The notes under the pieces were generated by a model. The model searched no databases. It saw only the letters and a list, made by a program, of their open reading frames with translations, and was not told the DNA's origin. The translations under genes were made by a program, and so were the position numbers. DNA of 64,000 bases from Castellaniella ginsengisoli (GTDB lineage Bacteria; Pseudomonadota; Gammaproteobacteria; Burkholderiales; Burkholderiaceae_B), in assembly GCF_039523235.1 (NCBI RefSeq), contig NZ_BAAAEX010000006.1, one strand, 5' to 3'. Positions 25,665-35,329 of this stretch are shown in pieces (position 1 is the first letter of the stretch; each line of letters opens with the position of its first letter).

Positions 25665-25699
25665 GACAAGGGATCCCCCGGTCCGGAGGATCCCTTGTC
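25665..25699. terminator. 12-bp inverted repeat before the LysE-type gene
   Basis: GACAAGGGATCC (25665-25676) and GGATCCCTTGTC (25688-25699), perfect over 12 bp with an 11-base loop. Followed by ATTTTAT on the plus strand, so it could terminate rightward transcripts; on the leftward strand it sits between ahpF and the exporter gene and may terminate ahpF or act as a binding site. Confidence 0.5.
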
Positions 25700-25743
25700 A
25701 TTTTATCCCGGCCCGGCACGCGGCCGGCCCGTCACCGTGCCGT

Positions 25744-27327
25744 TCAGGCGACGGCTTTTTCCTCGGTGGCGACCGAACTGCGGATCAGGTGATCGAAGGC
25801 GCTCAGGGCCGCCTTGGCGCCTTCGCCCGCTGCGATGATGATCTGCTTGTACGGAACCGTGGTCGCATCGCCCGCTGCGAACACGCCGGGAACAGAGGTC
25901 TGGCCGCGGGCATCGACCACGATCTCGCCGTGCTTGCTGAGTTCGACCGTGCCCTTGAGCCACTCGGTATTGGGCACCAGACCGATCTGGATGAACACGC
26001 CTTCCAGGTCGACGCGATGCTCGGCGCCGCCGTTCGCGCGGTCCTTGTAGCTCAGGCCGACCACACGCTTGCCGTCGCCGTGGATCTCGGTCGTCTGGGC
26101 CGACGTGATGATGCTCACATTGGCCAGACTGCGCAGCTTGCGCTGCAGCACGTCGTCGGCCCGCAGCACGTCGCCGAATTCGATCAGCGTGACGTGGCCC
26201 ACGATGCCGGCCAGATCGATGGCCGCCTCGACGCCGGAGTTGCCGCCACCGATCACCGCCACGCGCTTGCCCTTGAACAGCGGACCGTCGCAGTGCGGGC
26301 AATACGCCACCCCGCGATTGCGGTATTCGTCTTCGCCCGGCACATTGATCTGGCGCCAGCGCGCGCCCGTGGACAGGACGACGGTCTTGGCCTTCAGGAC
26401 CGCGCCGCTGGCCAGTTCGACCTGGATGGATTGGCCCGGAACCAGGCGGCTGGCCCGCTGCAGGTTCATGATGTCGACCTCGTAGGCCTTGACGTGCTGC
26501 TCCAGCGCGACGCCGAACTTGGGCCCTTCGGTTTCCAGCACGGAGATGTAGTTCTCGATCGCCATGGTATCGAGCACCTGGCCGCCGAAACGCTCGGCCA
26601 CCACCCCGGTGCGGATGCCCTTGCGCGCCGCGTACACGGCCGCCGCGGCGCCCGCCGGGCCGCCGCCGACCACCAGCACATCGAACTCTTCACGGGCGTT
26701 CAAGGCCTCGACCTTGGCCTCGTCATTGCCGGCATCCAGCAAAGCCAGGAGCTCTTCGACCCCCGCCCGGCCCTGATGGAACAGCTCGCCGTTCAGGAAC
26801 ACGGCGGGCACGGACAGGATCTCGCGCTTCTGCACTTCGTCCTGGAACAACGCCCCGTCGATCGCCACATGGCGGATGCGCGGGTTGATGACCGACATCG
26901 CATTCAGCGCCTGGACCACGTCCGGGCAGTTCTGGCACGACAGCGAGAAATACGTTTCGAATTCGTAGTCGCCCGGCAGCGTGCGGATCTGCTCGACCAC
27001 CTCATCGTCCAGCTTGGGAGGGTGGCCGCCGACCTGCAGCAAGGCCAGCACCAGCGAAGTGAACTCATGCCCCAGCGGCATGCCGGCAAAACGCACCGAC
27101 ACGTCGGTGCCGGCGCGGGCGATTTCAAACGACGGCACCCGCGCCCCGGGGGCGCCGGCCGTCAGGGTAATCTTGTCGGACAGGCTGGCGATGTCTTCCA
27201 GAAAGGCCCGCAGCTCCTGCGACTGGGCGCCGTCGTCCAGCGACGCTCGCAGTTCGACGGGCAGCGTGACGCGTTCGAGATAGGTTCCCAGTTGTCCTTT
27301 GAGGTTTGCATCCAGCATCGTCTTCAC
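25744..27327 (-). CDS. ahpF: Alkyl hydroperoxide reductase subunit F
   Basis: 527-residue flavoprotein that reduces AhpC using NADH. N-terminal tandem thioredoxin-like domain with CxxC in SCQNCPDV (Cys about 129/132), then FAD-binding DVLVVGGGPAGAAAAVYAARKG and the thioredoxin-reductase-like active site YCPHCDGPLFKGK (about 342-345), plus a second Rossmann segment VAVIGGGNSGVEAA and a C-terminal GDATTVPYKQI. Complete. Downstream of ahpC, gap 134 bases, same strand. Confidence 0.95.
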   Translation of the reverse strand: MKTMLDANLKGQLGTYLERVTLPVELRASLDDGAQSQELRAFLEDIASLSDKITLTAGAPGARVPSFEIARAGTDVSVRFAGMPLGHEFTSLVLALLQVGGHPPKLDDEVVEQIRTLPGDYEFETYFSLSCQNCPDVVQALNAMSVINPRIRHVAIDGALFQDEVQKREILSVPAVFLNGELFHQGRAGVEELLALLDAGNDEAKVEALNAREEFDVLVVGGGPAGAAAAVYAARKGIRTGVVAERFGGQVLDTMAIENYISVLETEGPKFGVALEQHVKAYEVDIMNLQRASRLVPGQSIQVELASGAVLKAKTVVLSTGARWRQINVPGEDEYRNRGVAYCPHCDGPLFKGKRVAVIGGGNSGVEAAIDLAGIVGHVTLIEFGDVLRADDVLQRKLRSLANVSIITSAQTTEIHGDGKRVVGLSYKDRANGGAEHRVDLEGVFIQIGLVPNTEWLKGTVELSKHGEIVVDARGQTSVPGVFAAGDATTVPYKQIIIAAGEGAKAALSAFDHLIRSSVATEEKAVA

Positions 27328-27461
27328 CTTTTCTTCAAATACAGGGCCCCCGGGCGCGCCGGGTCGGCGCCGCCTGTGACTCGTTCAGTGGGGGGAAACT
27401 GCCCGCCGCCGCGCAGGGCGGGCGGCGGGTTCGGGTTCCGGCGGCGCCGGAGAAGGCCGGC

Positions 27462-28025
27462 TTAGATCTTGCCGACCAGGTCCAGCGAGGGGGTCAGCGT
27501 CTTGGCGCCTTCTTCCCACTTGGCGGGGCAGACTTCGCCCGGGTGGGCGGCGATGTACTGGGCGGCCTTGACCTTGCGCAGCAGTTCGGACGCGTCGCGG
27601 CCGATGCCATTGTCATGGATTTCCAGGACCTTGATTTCGCCGGCCGGATTCACCACGAAGGTGCCGCGCAGCGCGATGCCTTCTTCTTCGATCAGCACGT
27701 CGAAGTTGCGCGACAACGCATGGGTGGGGTCGCCGATCATCGGGTAGTTGACCTTCTTGATGGCGTCGGAGGTATCGTGCCAGGCCTTGTGGGCGAAGTG
27801 CGTGTCGGTGGACACGGAATAGACTTCCACGCCCAGCTTCTGGAATTCGGCATAGTGCTCGGCCAGGTCTTCAAGCTCGGTGGGGCACACGAACGTGAAG
27901 TCGGCGGGGTAGAACACGAAGACGGACCACTTGCCCGCGACGGTCTGCTCGGTCACCTCGACGAACTTGCCGTTGTGATAGGCCGTGGCTTTGAAGGGCT
28001 TGATGGTGGTGTTGATCAGGGACAT
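27462..28025 (-). CDS. ahpC: Alkyl hydroperoxide reductase subunit C (2-Cys peroxiredoxin)
   Basis: 187 residues, the canonical AhpC length. Peroxidatic Cys in FYPADFTFVCPTELEDL (about 47), resolving Cys in HPGEVCPAKWEEG (about 166). Detoxifies hydrogen peroxide and organic peroxides with AhpF. ATG at 28025 with an AGGAGCTT ribosome-binding site. An AT-rich region 77-115 bases upstream has ATAG/TGAT-type tetranucleotides at OxyR spacing. Confidence 0.96.
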   Translation of the reverse strand: MSLINTTIKPFKATAYHNGKFVEVTEQTVAGKWSVFVFYPADFTFVCPTELEDLAEHYAEFQKLGVEVYSVSTDTHFAHKAWHDTSDAIKKVNYPMIGDPTHALSRNFDVLIEEEGIALRGTFVVNPAGEIKVLEIHDNGIGRDASELLRKVKAAQYIAAHPGEVCPAKWEEGAKTLTPSLDLVGKI

Positions 28026-28101
28026 GAAAAAAGCTCCTTGTTCAGAGGTTCAGTGAAAGAGCCACGAGGGCGACGAAGACCAGTGTAGGCGAGCCCGCAT
28101 G

Positions 28102-28138
28102 ATAAGTAAAATTGATTGTTTAAATAGAGTCGATTGTG
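28102..28138. promoter_or_regulatory. OxyR-like site upstream of ahpC
   Basis: Four tetranucleotides ATAA, TGAT, ATAG, TGTG with 11-base centre spacing, matching the ATAG/CTAT-N7-ATAG/CTAT layout with weak half sites. Position about 77 bases upstream of the ahpC start is typical for OxyR activation. Inferred; not all half sites match. Confidence 0.4.
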
Positions 28139-28468
28139 TTTAGCTATCAACAAGCAGGTCTGTGCGCGGGAACACAATGGCGATCCTGTTTTCATGCTTA
28201 TTTTGCATGGAAATGAATGCAAAATACACATGCAGTCCGGGCATGATGCGTGAACGCCGGAATATTTAACGTAAGCCATTGATACGAAAGATATTCCAAC
28301 CCTTGGCAATCCAGGGATGCCCCCTGTGCAAGAACTCGCCCGTCCGCGAACAGGATCCAGCTTCAGCGGCAAGCGCCCCCGCGGCGGTACGCCCGGCCGC
28401 GCCTGGCCATGGCGTCGTGGAGAGCGCGCGGCGTCCCCTTGCCTTTCCAGGCGAACCGGCATCGCAGG
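28139..28468. other. Intergenic region with no recognised gene
   Basis: 330 bases between the ahpC promoter and the SRPBCC gene. A 148-codon leftward frame (28016-28462) crosses the ahpC start region and has a composition unlike its neighbours, so I do not call it. AT-rich up to about 28300, then GC-rich. Nothing else seen. Confidence 0.5.
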
Positions 28469-28969
28469 TCAGGCATCCAGCAGCGCCTGATAGTGCTGGC
28501 GCGCCCGCAGGTACAGCTCCAGGGGAAAGCGGACCGGCACGCCTTCCAGGGCGGCGGCCAGCATGGCCAGATGGCCTTCGAATCCGGCGCAGGCCTTGGC
28601 GACGTCTTCATCCGCGGGCAGGCGCACCGACAGCGTCAGCCGCGTGCCGCCCGCCTGCGCCGCCAGTTCCCATCGAATGGGCCGTTCGGGTTGCTGGCCG
28701 CTGCTCCAGGAGTACTCCAGGATCCGCTGCGGCTCCAGCGCCATGACGGTGCTGTCGATCACGATGCCGCTGTCGACGAAATCAATGCGCACGGCACCGC
28801 CCCGCCGCAGTTCGATCGTGCCGGGCGCCAGCCATTGGGCCAGATGCCGGGGCTCCGTCAGCATAGCCCAGACCGCGGCCGGATCCTGCGCATAGCACCG
28901 CTCAAGCCGGCCCTCGAAACCCTGATCCCGCCGCTGGATCGTACCGGGGTGAAAATCATCGTCGCTCAT
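28469..28969 (-). CDS. SRPBCC (AHSA1/START-like) domain protein
   Basis: 166 residues of one SRPBCC fold: N-terminal amphipathic strand (FEGRLERCYAQDPAAVWAMLTEPRHLAQWLAPG, about 15-50), the usual MALEPQRILEYSW segment (about 80-95) and C-terminal helix (FEGHLAMLAAALEGV). Proteins of this type bind a hydrophobic ligand or act with ArsR-like regulators; role unknown. Start at 28969 because of a purine-rich GAGG stretch upstream. Confidence 0.78.
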   Translation of the reverse strand: MSDDDFHPGTIQRRDQGFEGRLERCYAQDPAAVWAMLTEPRHLAQWLAPGTIELRRGGAVRIDFVDSGIVIDSTVMALEPQRILEYSWSSGQQPERPIRWELAAQAGGTRLTLSVRLPADEDVAKACAGFEGHLAMLAAALEGVPVRFPLELYLRARQHYQALLDA

Positions 28970-29167
28970 CTGGAAACCTCTTTGAATGACCCGGGCTGGA
29001 TTCTCCGCACCCCACCGGGTGGCAGGCCGTCCGCCCGAAACCCGCATCATCGTTCAGCCGGGGACGGGATTCCCGAATGCCCCTATCTTCTTCAAGGTCG
29101 TATGCTGTCATGACGCGGCGGCCCCGCCCACGCGGCCCGCCTCATCCCGCCTCCGGAGGACCCACTC

Positions 29168-29881
29168 TTGCCGCCGATACGCGCCCTGCTCTCCCTCCTG
29201 CTGGCCCTGGGCTGCGCCGGGCCGGCGCTCGCCGCGCACATCCTGGTGGATGCGGGCCATGGGCCGGAACGGCCAGGCGCGACGGGCGCCAGCGGCCGCA
29301 CCGAGTATCTGTACAACCGCGACCTGGCCGCCGCCCTCGTCCGCGCGCTCGCCGCGCTGGGCAACCGGACGACCCGGATCGAGGGCATCGGCGCGGACAT
29401 CCCCCCGGCACGGCGCGCGCAGGGCGCACCGGACGCCGACTTTCTCGTGTCGATCCATCACGACTCGGTGCAGGCGAGATTCCTCGCGGCGGGCCGCCAA
29501 TCCGAATTCGCAGGCTATTCGATCTTCGTCTCTATGCTGAACCCGCACCCGGCGCGCAGCCTGGCATGCGCCCGGCACATCGGTGCGCGCATGCAAGCCG
29601 CCGGCGAACAGCCTTCCGCATACCACGCCGAGCCGATCGAAGGCGAAAACCGCCCGTTCATCGACCGCCGTCTGGGCATCCACCGCTACGACGGCCTGGC
29701 GGTGCTGCGGGCCGCGCCCATGCCTGCCGTTCTGGTGGAGGCGGGGGTCATCATCAATCCCGCCGAAGAAACCCGCCTCGGAAAACCGGAGACGATCACG
29801 CGACTGGCCCGGGCCATCGCGCAAGGGGTGCACGCCTGCCTGGCGGATCCACACGCCGGCCAGGCGCGGAGGAACCGATAG
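29168..29881 (+). CDS. N-acetylmuramoyl-L-alanine amidase (Amidase_3)
   Basis: 237 residues: signal peptide (about 1-23, ALAA), then a zinc amidase domain. Zn ligands visible: His in VDAGHGPERPG (about 29), Glu in RTEYLYNRDLAAAL (about 46) and His in VSIHHDSV (about 96); catalytic Glu in VEAGVIINPAEE (about 195). It cleaves the amide between MurNAc and the stem peptide. No SPOR or AMIN domain, so probably a minor hydrolase. Start codon is TTG at 29168, with a GGAGGA ribosome-binding site 7 bases upstream. Confidence 0.88.
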   Translation: MPPIRALLSLLLALGCAGPALAAHILVDAGHGPERPGATGASGRTEYLYNRDLAAALVRALAALGNRTTRIEGIGADIPPARRAQGAPDADFLVSIHHDSVQARFLAAGRQSEFAGYSIFVSMLNPHPARSLACARHIGARMQAAGEQPSAYHAEPIEGENRPFIDRRLGIHRYDGLAVLRAAPMPAVLVEAGVIINPAEETRLGKPETITRLARAIAQGVHACLADPHAGQARRNR

Positions 29882-29990
29882 CGTTTCCCTCTTGAGCGCA
29901 GCGCTTCCGGGCTTTCTGGAATAAAGAGGGCGGGACACCAGGGCGCGACATTTCCTTCAGCCCCGACTTGTAACAAGCCTCGTCCCCCTC

Positions 29991-30018
29991 TTGAAACCCG
30001 AGAAATCGTCCTTATAAT
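29991..30018 (+). promoter_or_regulatory. groESL promoter
   Basis: TTGAAA (29991-29996), a 16-base spacer, TATAAT (30013-30018). The -35 is within CTTGAAA, which is also the sigma-32 -35 sequence, so heat-shock sigma may recognise it. The CIRCE operator begins at the last base of the -10, as expected for HrcA repression. Confidence 0.75.
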
Positions 30019-30044
30019 TAGCACTCGATGGGGTTGAGTGCTAA
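30018..30044. promoter_or_regulatory. CIRCE operator
   Basis: Perfect TTAGCACTC-N9-GAGTGCTAA, the HrcA binding site, immediately downstream of the -10 and 52 bases upstream of the groES ATG. This predicts HrcA control of groESL. The hrcA gene is not in the window. Confidence 0.97.
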
Positions 30045-30096
30045 CAATGGCTGCCGGCCCCCGCATCCTTTAATTTCTATGTACAGGAGTTCCTCC

Positions 30097-30384
30097 ATGG
30101 CACTGCGTCCTTTGCACGATCGCGTGATCGTCAAGCGTCTGGACAACGAGCGCACCACCGCCTCGGGTATCGTCATCCCTGACAGCGCGGCTGAAAAGCC
30201 CGACCAGGGCGAAGTCCTGGCGGTCGGCCCCGGCAAGAAGACCGAAGACGGCAAAGTGATCCCGGTCGACCTGAAGGTCGGCGACAAGGTCCTGTTCGGC
30301 AAGTATGCCGGCCAGTCCGTCAAGGTCGATGGCGAGGAAGTGCTCGTCATCCGCGAGGAAGAAGTCCTCGCCGTGATCCTGTAA
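30097..30384 (+). CDS. groES: Co-chaperonin GroES
   Basis: 95 residues, the usual length, with MALRPLHDRVIVKRLDNE, the mobile loop TASGIVIPDSAAEKPDQG (about 20-37) and the conserved C-terminal VLVIREEEVLAVI. ATG at 30097 with AGGAG upstream; an in-frame ATG at 30028 is inside the CIRCE. First gene of the groESL operon; 34 bases before groEL. Confidence 0.98.
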   Translation: MALRPLHDRVIVKRLDNERTTASGIVIPDSAAEKPDQGEVLAVGPGKKTEDGKVIPVDLKVGDKVLFGKYAGQSVKVDGEEVLVIREEEVLAVIL

Positions 30385-30418
30385 GCCACCTCACCGTTCA
30401 ACACCAAGGAATTTCAAC

Positions 30419-32065
<1,647 letters not shown>

Positions 32066-32119
32066 GCCCCTGCCCTCCCCGGTCCGGCGCTCCGGCGCCG
32101 GCCGGCACCCGGCCTTTGG

Positions 32120-32156
32120 AAATCCCCGTCACGGTCCGCCGTGGCGGGGATTTTTC
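32120..32156 (+). terminator. groESL terminator
   Basis: AAATCCCCG (32120-32128) pairs with CGGGGATTT (32145-32153), with an inner stem CACGG-TCCG-CCGTG, and is followed by TTC. Long stem ending in a T-rich tail, a clear intrinsic terminator 55 bases after groEL. Confidence 0.85.
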
Positions 32157-32223
32157 ATGGGCCCGGGCGCACGCCCCGGGCCCCATCCTTTACAATGCCG
32201 GCACCATCCGGACCGATCGACCC

Positions 32224-32613
32224 ATGACCCAGCCCTCCCCCTACAAGAGCACCGGCGGATTGCTGCGCATCGCGCGCGCCTTCGGCTATTCGCTGCAGGG
32301 GCTGGGGGCGGCGTGGCGCCACGAGGCCGCCTTCCGCCAGGAAACCGCGCTGGCCGTGATCTTGATCCCGCTGGGGCTGTGGCTGGGCGATACGGCCCTG
32401 GAACGATTGCTGCTGGCCGGCGCGCCGGTGGCGGTGCTGGTGGTGGAATTGCTCAATTCCGCAATCGAAGCGCTGGCCGATGCGATCAGCACGGACCGCC
32501 ATCCCCTACTGGGGCGCGCCAAGGACATCGGCAGCGCGGCCGTGCTGCTGACGCTGCTGCTGGCGGGTGCCGCCTGGGCATCGGTGCTGGCGCCGCGCTG
32601 GTGGCCGTCATAA
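32224..32613 (+). CDS. dgkA: Diacylglycerol kinase
   Basis: 129 residues with three transmembrane helices; signature VELLNSAIEALADAIS (about 76-91, the conserved E-x-x-N-S-A-I-E motif) and RAKDIGSAAV (about 98-107). Phosphorylates diacylglycerol to phosphatidate, recycling lipids from membrane-derived oligosaccharide synthesis. ATG at 32224; the longer frame overlaps the terminator. Confidence 0.93.
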   Translation: MTQPSPYKSTGGLLRIARAFGYSLQGLGAAWRHEAAFRQETALAVILIPLGLWLGDTALERLLLAGAPVAVLVVELLNSAIEALADAISTDRHPLLGRAKDIGSAAVLLTLLLAGAAWASVLAPRWWPS

Positions 32614-32699
32614 CCCCTCCAAGCCTGTTTGGCGGGTCGGGCGACCCAGTGCGCCCAGCCCGCTTTTCTGGAACTCACGCGAGATAGAGGCCGACCTCC

Positions 32700-33521
32700 A
32701 TGACCTTCATCGACAAATTGAACCGCGCCTGGGCCGCCCAGGATTCCCTGCTGATGGTGGGCCTGGACCCTGACCCGCGCCGCTTCCCCAAGGAACTGGA
32801 AGGCCGGCCGGACGCAATCACCGAATTCTGCCTGCGCATCGTCGAGGCCACCGCGCCCTACGTCTGCGGCTTCAAGCCGCAGATCGCCTATTTTTCCGCG
32901 CTGGGCGCCGAGGATCAGTTGCAGGATATCTGCCGCGCGATCCGCGAACGGCATCCCGACCTGCCCATCGTGCTGGACGCCAAGCGCGGCGATATCGGCA
33001 GCACCGCCGAGCAATATGCCCGCGAGGCGTTCGAGCGCTACGGGGCCGACGCCGTCACGGTCAATCCCTACATGGGGCGCGATTCCGTACAGCCCTACAT
33101 CGATTACGGCGAGCGCGGCGTCATCATCCTGTGCCGCACCTCCAACGCGGGCGGCGCCGATCTCCAGGACATGCGGCTGGCCAACGGCACGCCGCTGTAC
33201 CTGCACGTCGCCGACCAGGTGGCCCGCGTCTGGAACACCAACGGGCAATGCGCCCTGGTGGTGGGCGCCACCTTCCCGGAAGAAATCGCCCAGGTGCGCC
33301 GCCGGGTGGGAGACATGCCCCTGCTGGTCCCCGGCATCGGCGTCCAGGGCGGCGACATCCAGGCCACGGTGCAGGCGGGCCGCACCCCCGAAGGCCGGGG
33401 CATGATGATCAATTCATCACGCGCCATCCTGTATGCCAGCGCCGGGGAAGGCTGGGAACAGGCCGCCGCCAAGACCGCGCGCGCCACGCGCAGCGCCATC
33501 CGGGCGGCGCTGCAAGGCTGA
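32700..33521 (+). CDS. pyrF: Orotidine-5'-phosphate decarboxylase
   Basis: 273-residue type-2 OMPDC: KPQIAYFSALG (about 60), catalytic LDAKRGDIGSTAEQYA (about 92-107; Asp and Lys of the DxKxxD motif), and PGIGVQGGDIQATVQAGR near 215. Makes UMP in pyrimidine synthesis. Length fits the ~270-residue class found in betaproteobacteria. Independent of the neighbours in function. Confidence 0.93.
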   Translation: MTFIDKLNRAWAAQDSLLMVGLDPDPRRFPKELEGRPDAITEFCLRIVEATAPYVCGFKPQIAYFSALGAEDQLQDICRAIRERHPDLPIVLDAKRGDIGSTAEQYAREAFERYGADAVTVNPYMGRDSVQPYIDYGERGVIILCRTSNAGGADLQDMRLANGTPLYLHVADQVARVWNTNGQCALVVGATFPEEIAQVRRRVGDMPLLVPGIGVQGGDIQATVQAGRTPEGRGMMINSSRAILYASAGEGWEQAAAKTARATRSAIRAALQG

Positions 33522-33577
33522 CCCTCCCGCCACGCGGCCGCCCGTCCGCGACGGCCGCCGGACCGATTCCCAGGAAG

Positions 33578-34267
33578 ATGCCCATCACTCTCGACTATCG
33601 CTGCCTCTATGATGCGGTCCGCGCGCGTTTCGAATCCGACGCGGCCCTGGAGGCCTTTCTGCCCCAGGCGCTGACGCCCGGAGAACTGGAGCGCCTGGGC
33701 GACGACCGTTATCTTTCCGCCATGACCCGGCGGGTTTTCCACGCGGGCGTGCGGCACACGATGGTCGATGCCAAGTGGCCCGAATTCGAAAAAGCCTTCC
33801 AGGGCTTCGCGCCCGAGGCCCTGGCGCGACTCGGCCCGGAGCAGATCGAAACACATATGCGCAACGAGCGGATCATCCGCGACCGCGCCAAGATCAGGAG
33901 CATCCCCGAGAACGCCCGGTTCATCCTGGACATCCGCCGGGAGCGGGGCGCCGGGTTCGGGGCGTTCCTGGCCGGCTGGCCGGACACCGACACCATCGGC
34001 CTGTGGCGCCTGCTGGCCAAGCGTGGCGCCCGCCTGGGAGGGCGTTCCGCCGCCGGATTCCTGCGCCTGGCCGGCAAGGACACGTTCCTGCTGACCAGCG
34101 ATGTGGTCGCGCGCCTGCAAGCCGCCGGCGTCGTCGAACGCGAGCCGTCCAGCCAGCGCGACCTGCACGCCGTGCAGGATGCGTTCAACGCATTGCGGCA
34201 GGAATCGGGCCGGCCGTTGTGCCAGTTGTCGGCCCTGATGGCCCTGAGCATCAACCCCGGGTTCTAG
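33578..34267 (+). CDS. Tag-like DNA-3-methyladenine glycosylase family protein
   Basis: 229 residues resembling the Adenine_glyco family: EKAFQGFAPEALARLGPEQIETHMRNERIIRDRAKIRSIPENARFI (about 65-110) aligns with E. coli Tag (helix-hairpin-helix region), and FLLTSDVVARLQAAGVV (about 170). The Tag zinc Cys near the N-terminus is missing (MPITLDY...), and the C-terminal CxxH pair is not obvious. It may be a diverged glycosylase with an altered substrate or structure. The open frame extends upstream to 33131, but the family-like start is at 33578. Confidence 0.7.
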   Translation: MPITLDYRCLYDAVRARFESDAALEAFLPQALTPGELERLGDDRYLSAMTRRVFHAGVRHTMVDAKWPEFEKAFQGFAPEALARLGPEQIETHMRNERIIRDRAKIRSIPENARFILDIRRERGAGFGAFLAGWPDTDTIGLWRLLAKRGARLGGRSAAGFLRLAGKDTFLLTSDVVARLQAAGVVEREPSSQRDLHAVQDAFNALRQESGRPLCQLSALMALSINPGF

Positions 34268-34276
34268 CCCGTCCGT

Positions 34277-34310
34277 CGTCCCGGAGGCGGCGGGGTGCGG
34301 CTCCGGGACG
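34277..34310. terminator. Bidirectional terminator-like hairpin
   Basis: Perfect 10-bp arms CGTCCCGGAG (34277-34286) and CTCCGGGACG (34301-34310), 14-base loop, in the 46-base gap between the convergent Tag-like and pncC genes. No strong U-run. Confidence 0.5.
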
Positions 34311-34313
34311 GAA

Positions 34314-34820
34314 TCAACGGCCCGCCAGTTCCGCCAGCGCCGCCTGCAGGGCGCGGCGCACCGCCGCGTCGCGCACGGCGTCCCGGTCGCCTTCGAAGAT
34401 CTGCGTGACGGCCCGGGTCACGATCCCGGCCCCGGCGCGGCGCGCGACCCCGAAGCACACCATGCCGACCGGCTTGCCGGGGGTGGCGCCGCCCGGCCCC
34501 GCAATCCCGGTGGTGGACAAGGCCAGATGGGCGCGGGGCACCGCCGCCAGCACGCCACAGGCCATTTCCATGGCGGTTTCCTCGCTGACGGCGCCGAAGC
34601 GTTCCAGGGTATCGGACGAAACCCGCAACTGTTCGACCTTGGCGGCATTGCTGTACGTGACGAAACCGCGCTCGAACCACAGGCTGGAGCCGGGGCAGGA
34701 CGTGATGGCGCCCGCCAGCAGGCCGCCGGTGCAGGATTCCGCCGTGGCGCATAGCCAGCCCGCGGCACGCAGGGCGGCGCCCACTTCGCCCGCCAGTGCG
34801 CGCAATTCACGTTCTTTCAT
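34314..34820 (-). CDS. pncC: NMN amidohydrolase (CinA C-terminal type)
   Basis: Hydrolyses nicotinamide mononucleotide to NaMN. 168 residues: ESCTGGLLAGAIT (about 28-40) and LSTTGIAGPGGATPGKPVGMVCFG (about 102-125) are the CinA-C signatures. A stand-alone CinA-C domain is the normal PncC form in Betaproteobacteria. Its ATG overlaps the pgpA stop by 4 bases (ATGA), so it is translated with pgpA. Confidence 0.9.
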   Translation of the reverse strand: MKERELRALAGEVGAALRAAGWLCATAESCTGGLLAGAITSCPGSSLWFERGFVTYSNAAKVEQLRVSSDTLERFGAVSEETAMEMACGVLAAVPRAHLALSTTGIAGPGGATPGKPVGMVCFGVARRAGAGIVTRAVTQIFEGDRDAVRDAAVRRALQAALAELAGR

Positions 34821-35329
34821 GACAGGACTCCCAGGCGGACAAGCAACGCCCCGGCCAGCAAGGTATACAGGGCGGCCACGATGTCATCGATCATGACCCC
34901 GAAGCCGTTCTTGAAGCGCCGGTCGCACAGGCTGACCGGCGGCGGCTTGACGATATCGAAGAACCGGAACAGCGCCACCGAGACGGCCTGCGCCCAGAAC
35001 CCGTGGGGCATCAGCCACAGGACCAGCCAGACGGCCACGATCTCGTCCCAGTTGATGCCGCCATGATCCGGCACGCCCAGCGCGTCGCCGCAGCGCTGGG
35101 CCGCCCAGCAGCCGATGCCGAAGGACAGCAGCAGGACCAGAACCATCCAGCCATCGGGCAGGCCGTGCAGCAGGACGGCCCACAGCAGCCAGCCGACCAG
35201 CGTGCCCCAGGTGCCCGGTGCGGGGTGGATCAGGCCCGAACCCAGGCCAAAAGCCAGAATCCGTTCGGGACGAGCGAAAACCCAGGCGGCGGACGGCCGG
35301 AGGATAGGCTGGCCGGGGCGCTCGGTCAT
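34817..35329 (-). CDS. pgpA: Phosphatidylglycerophosphatase A
   Basis: 170-residue membrane protein that dephosphorylates phosphatidylglycerophosphate. GLGSGLIHPAPGTWGTL (about 28-44) and PGWGGINWDE-like segment (here DHGGINWDEIVAVWLV, about 90) plus FFDIVKPPPVSLCDRRFKNGFGVMIDDIVAALY (about 118-150) match PgpA. Overlaps the thiL stop (ATGA). Start at 35329; the longer frame extends into thiL in another frame. Confidence 0.92.
   Translation of the reverse strand: MTERPGQPILRPSAAWVFARPERILAFGLGSGLIHPAPGTWGTLVGWLLWAVLLHGLPDGWMVLVLLLSFGIGCWAAQRCGDALGVPDHGGINWDEIVAVWLVLWLMPHGFWAQAVSVALFRFFDIVKPPPVSLCDRRFKNGFGVMIDDIVAALYTLLAGALLVRLGVLS

Noticed and set aside
28016..28462. 148-codon leftward frame upstream of ahpC
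   Set aside because: It contains the AT-rich promoter and no family features; ends inside ahpC.
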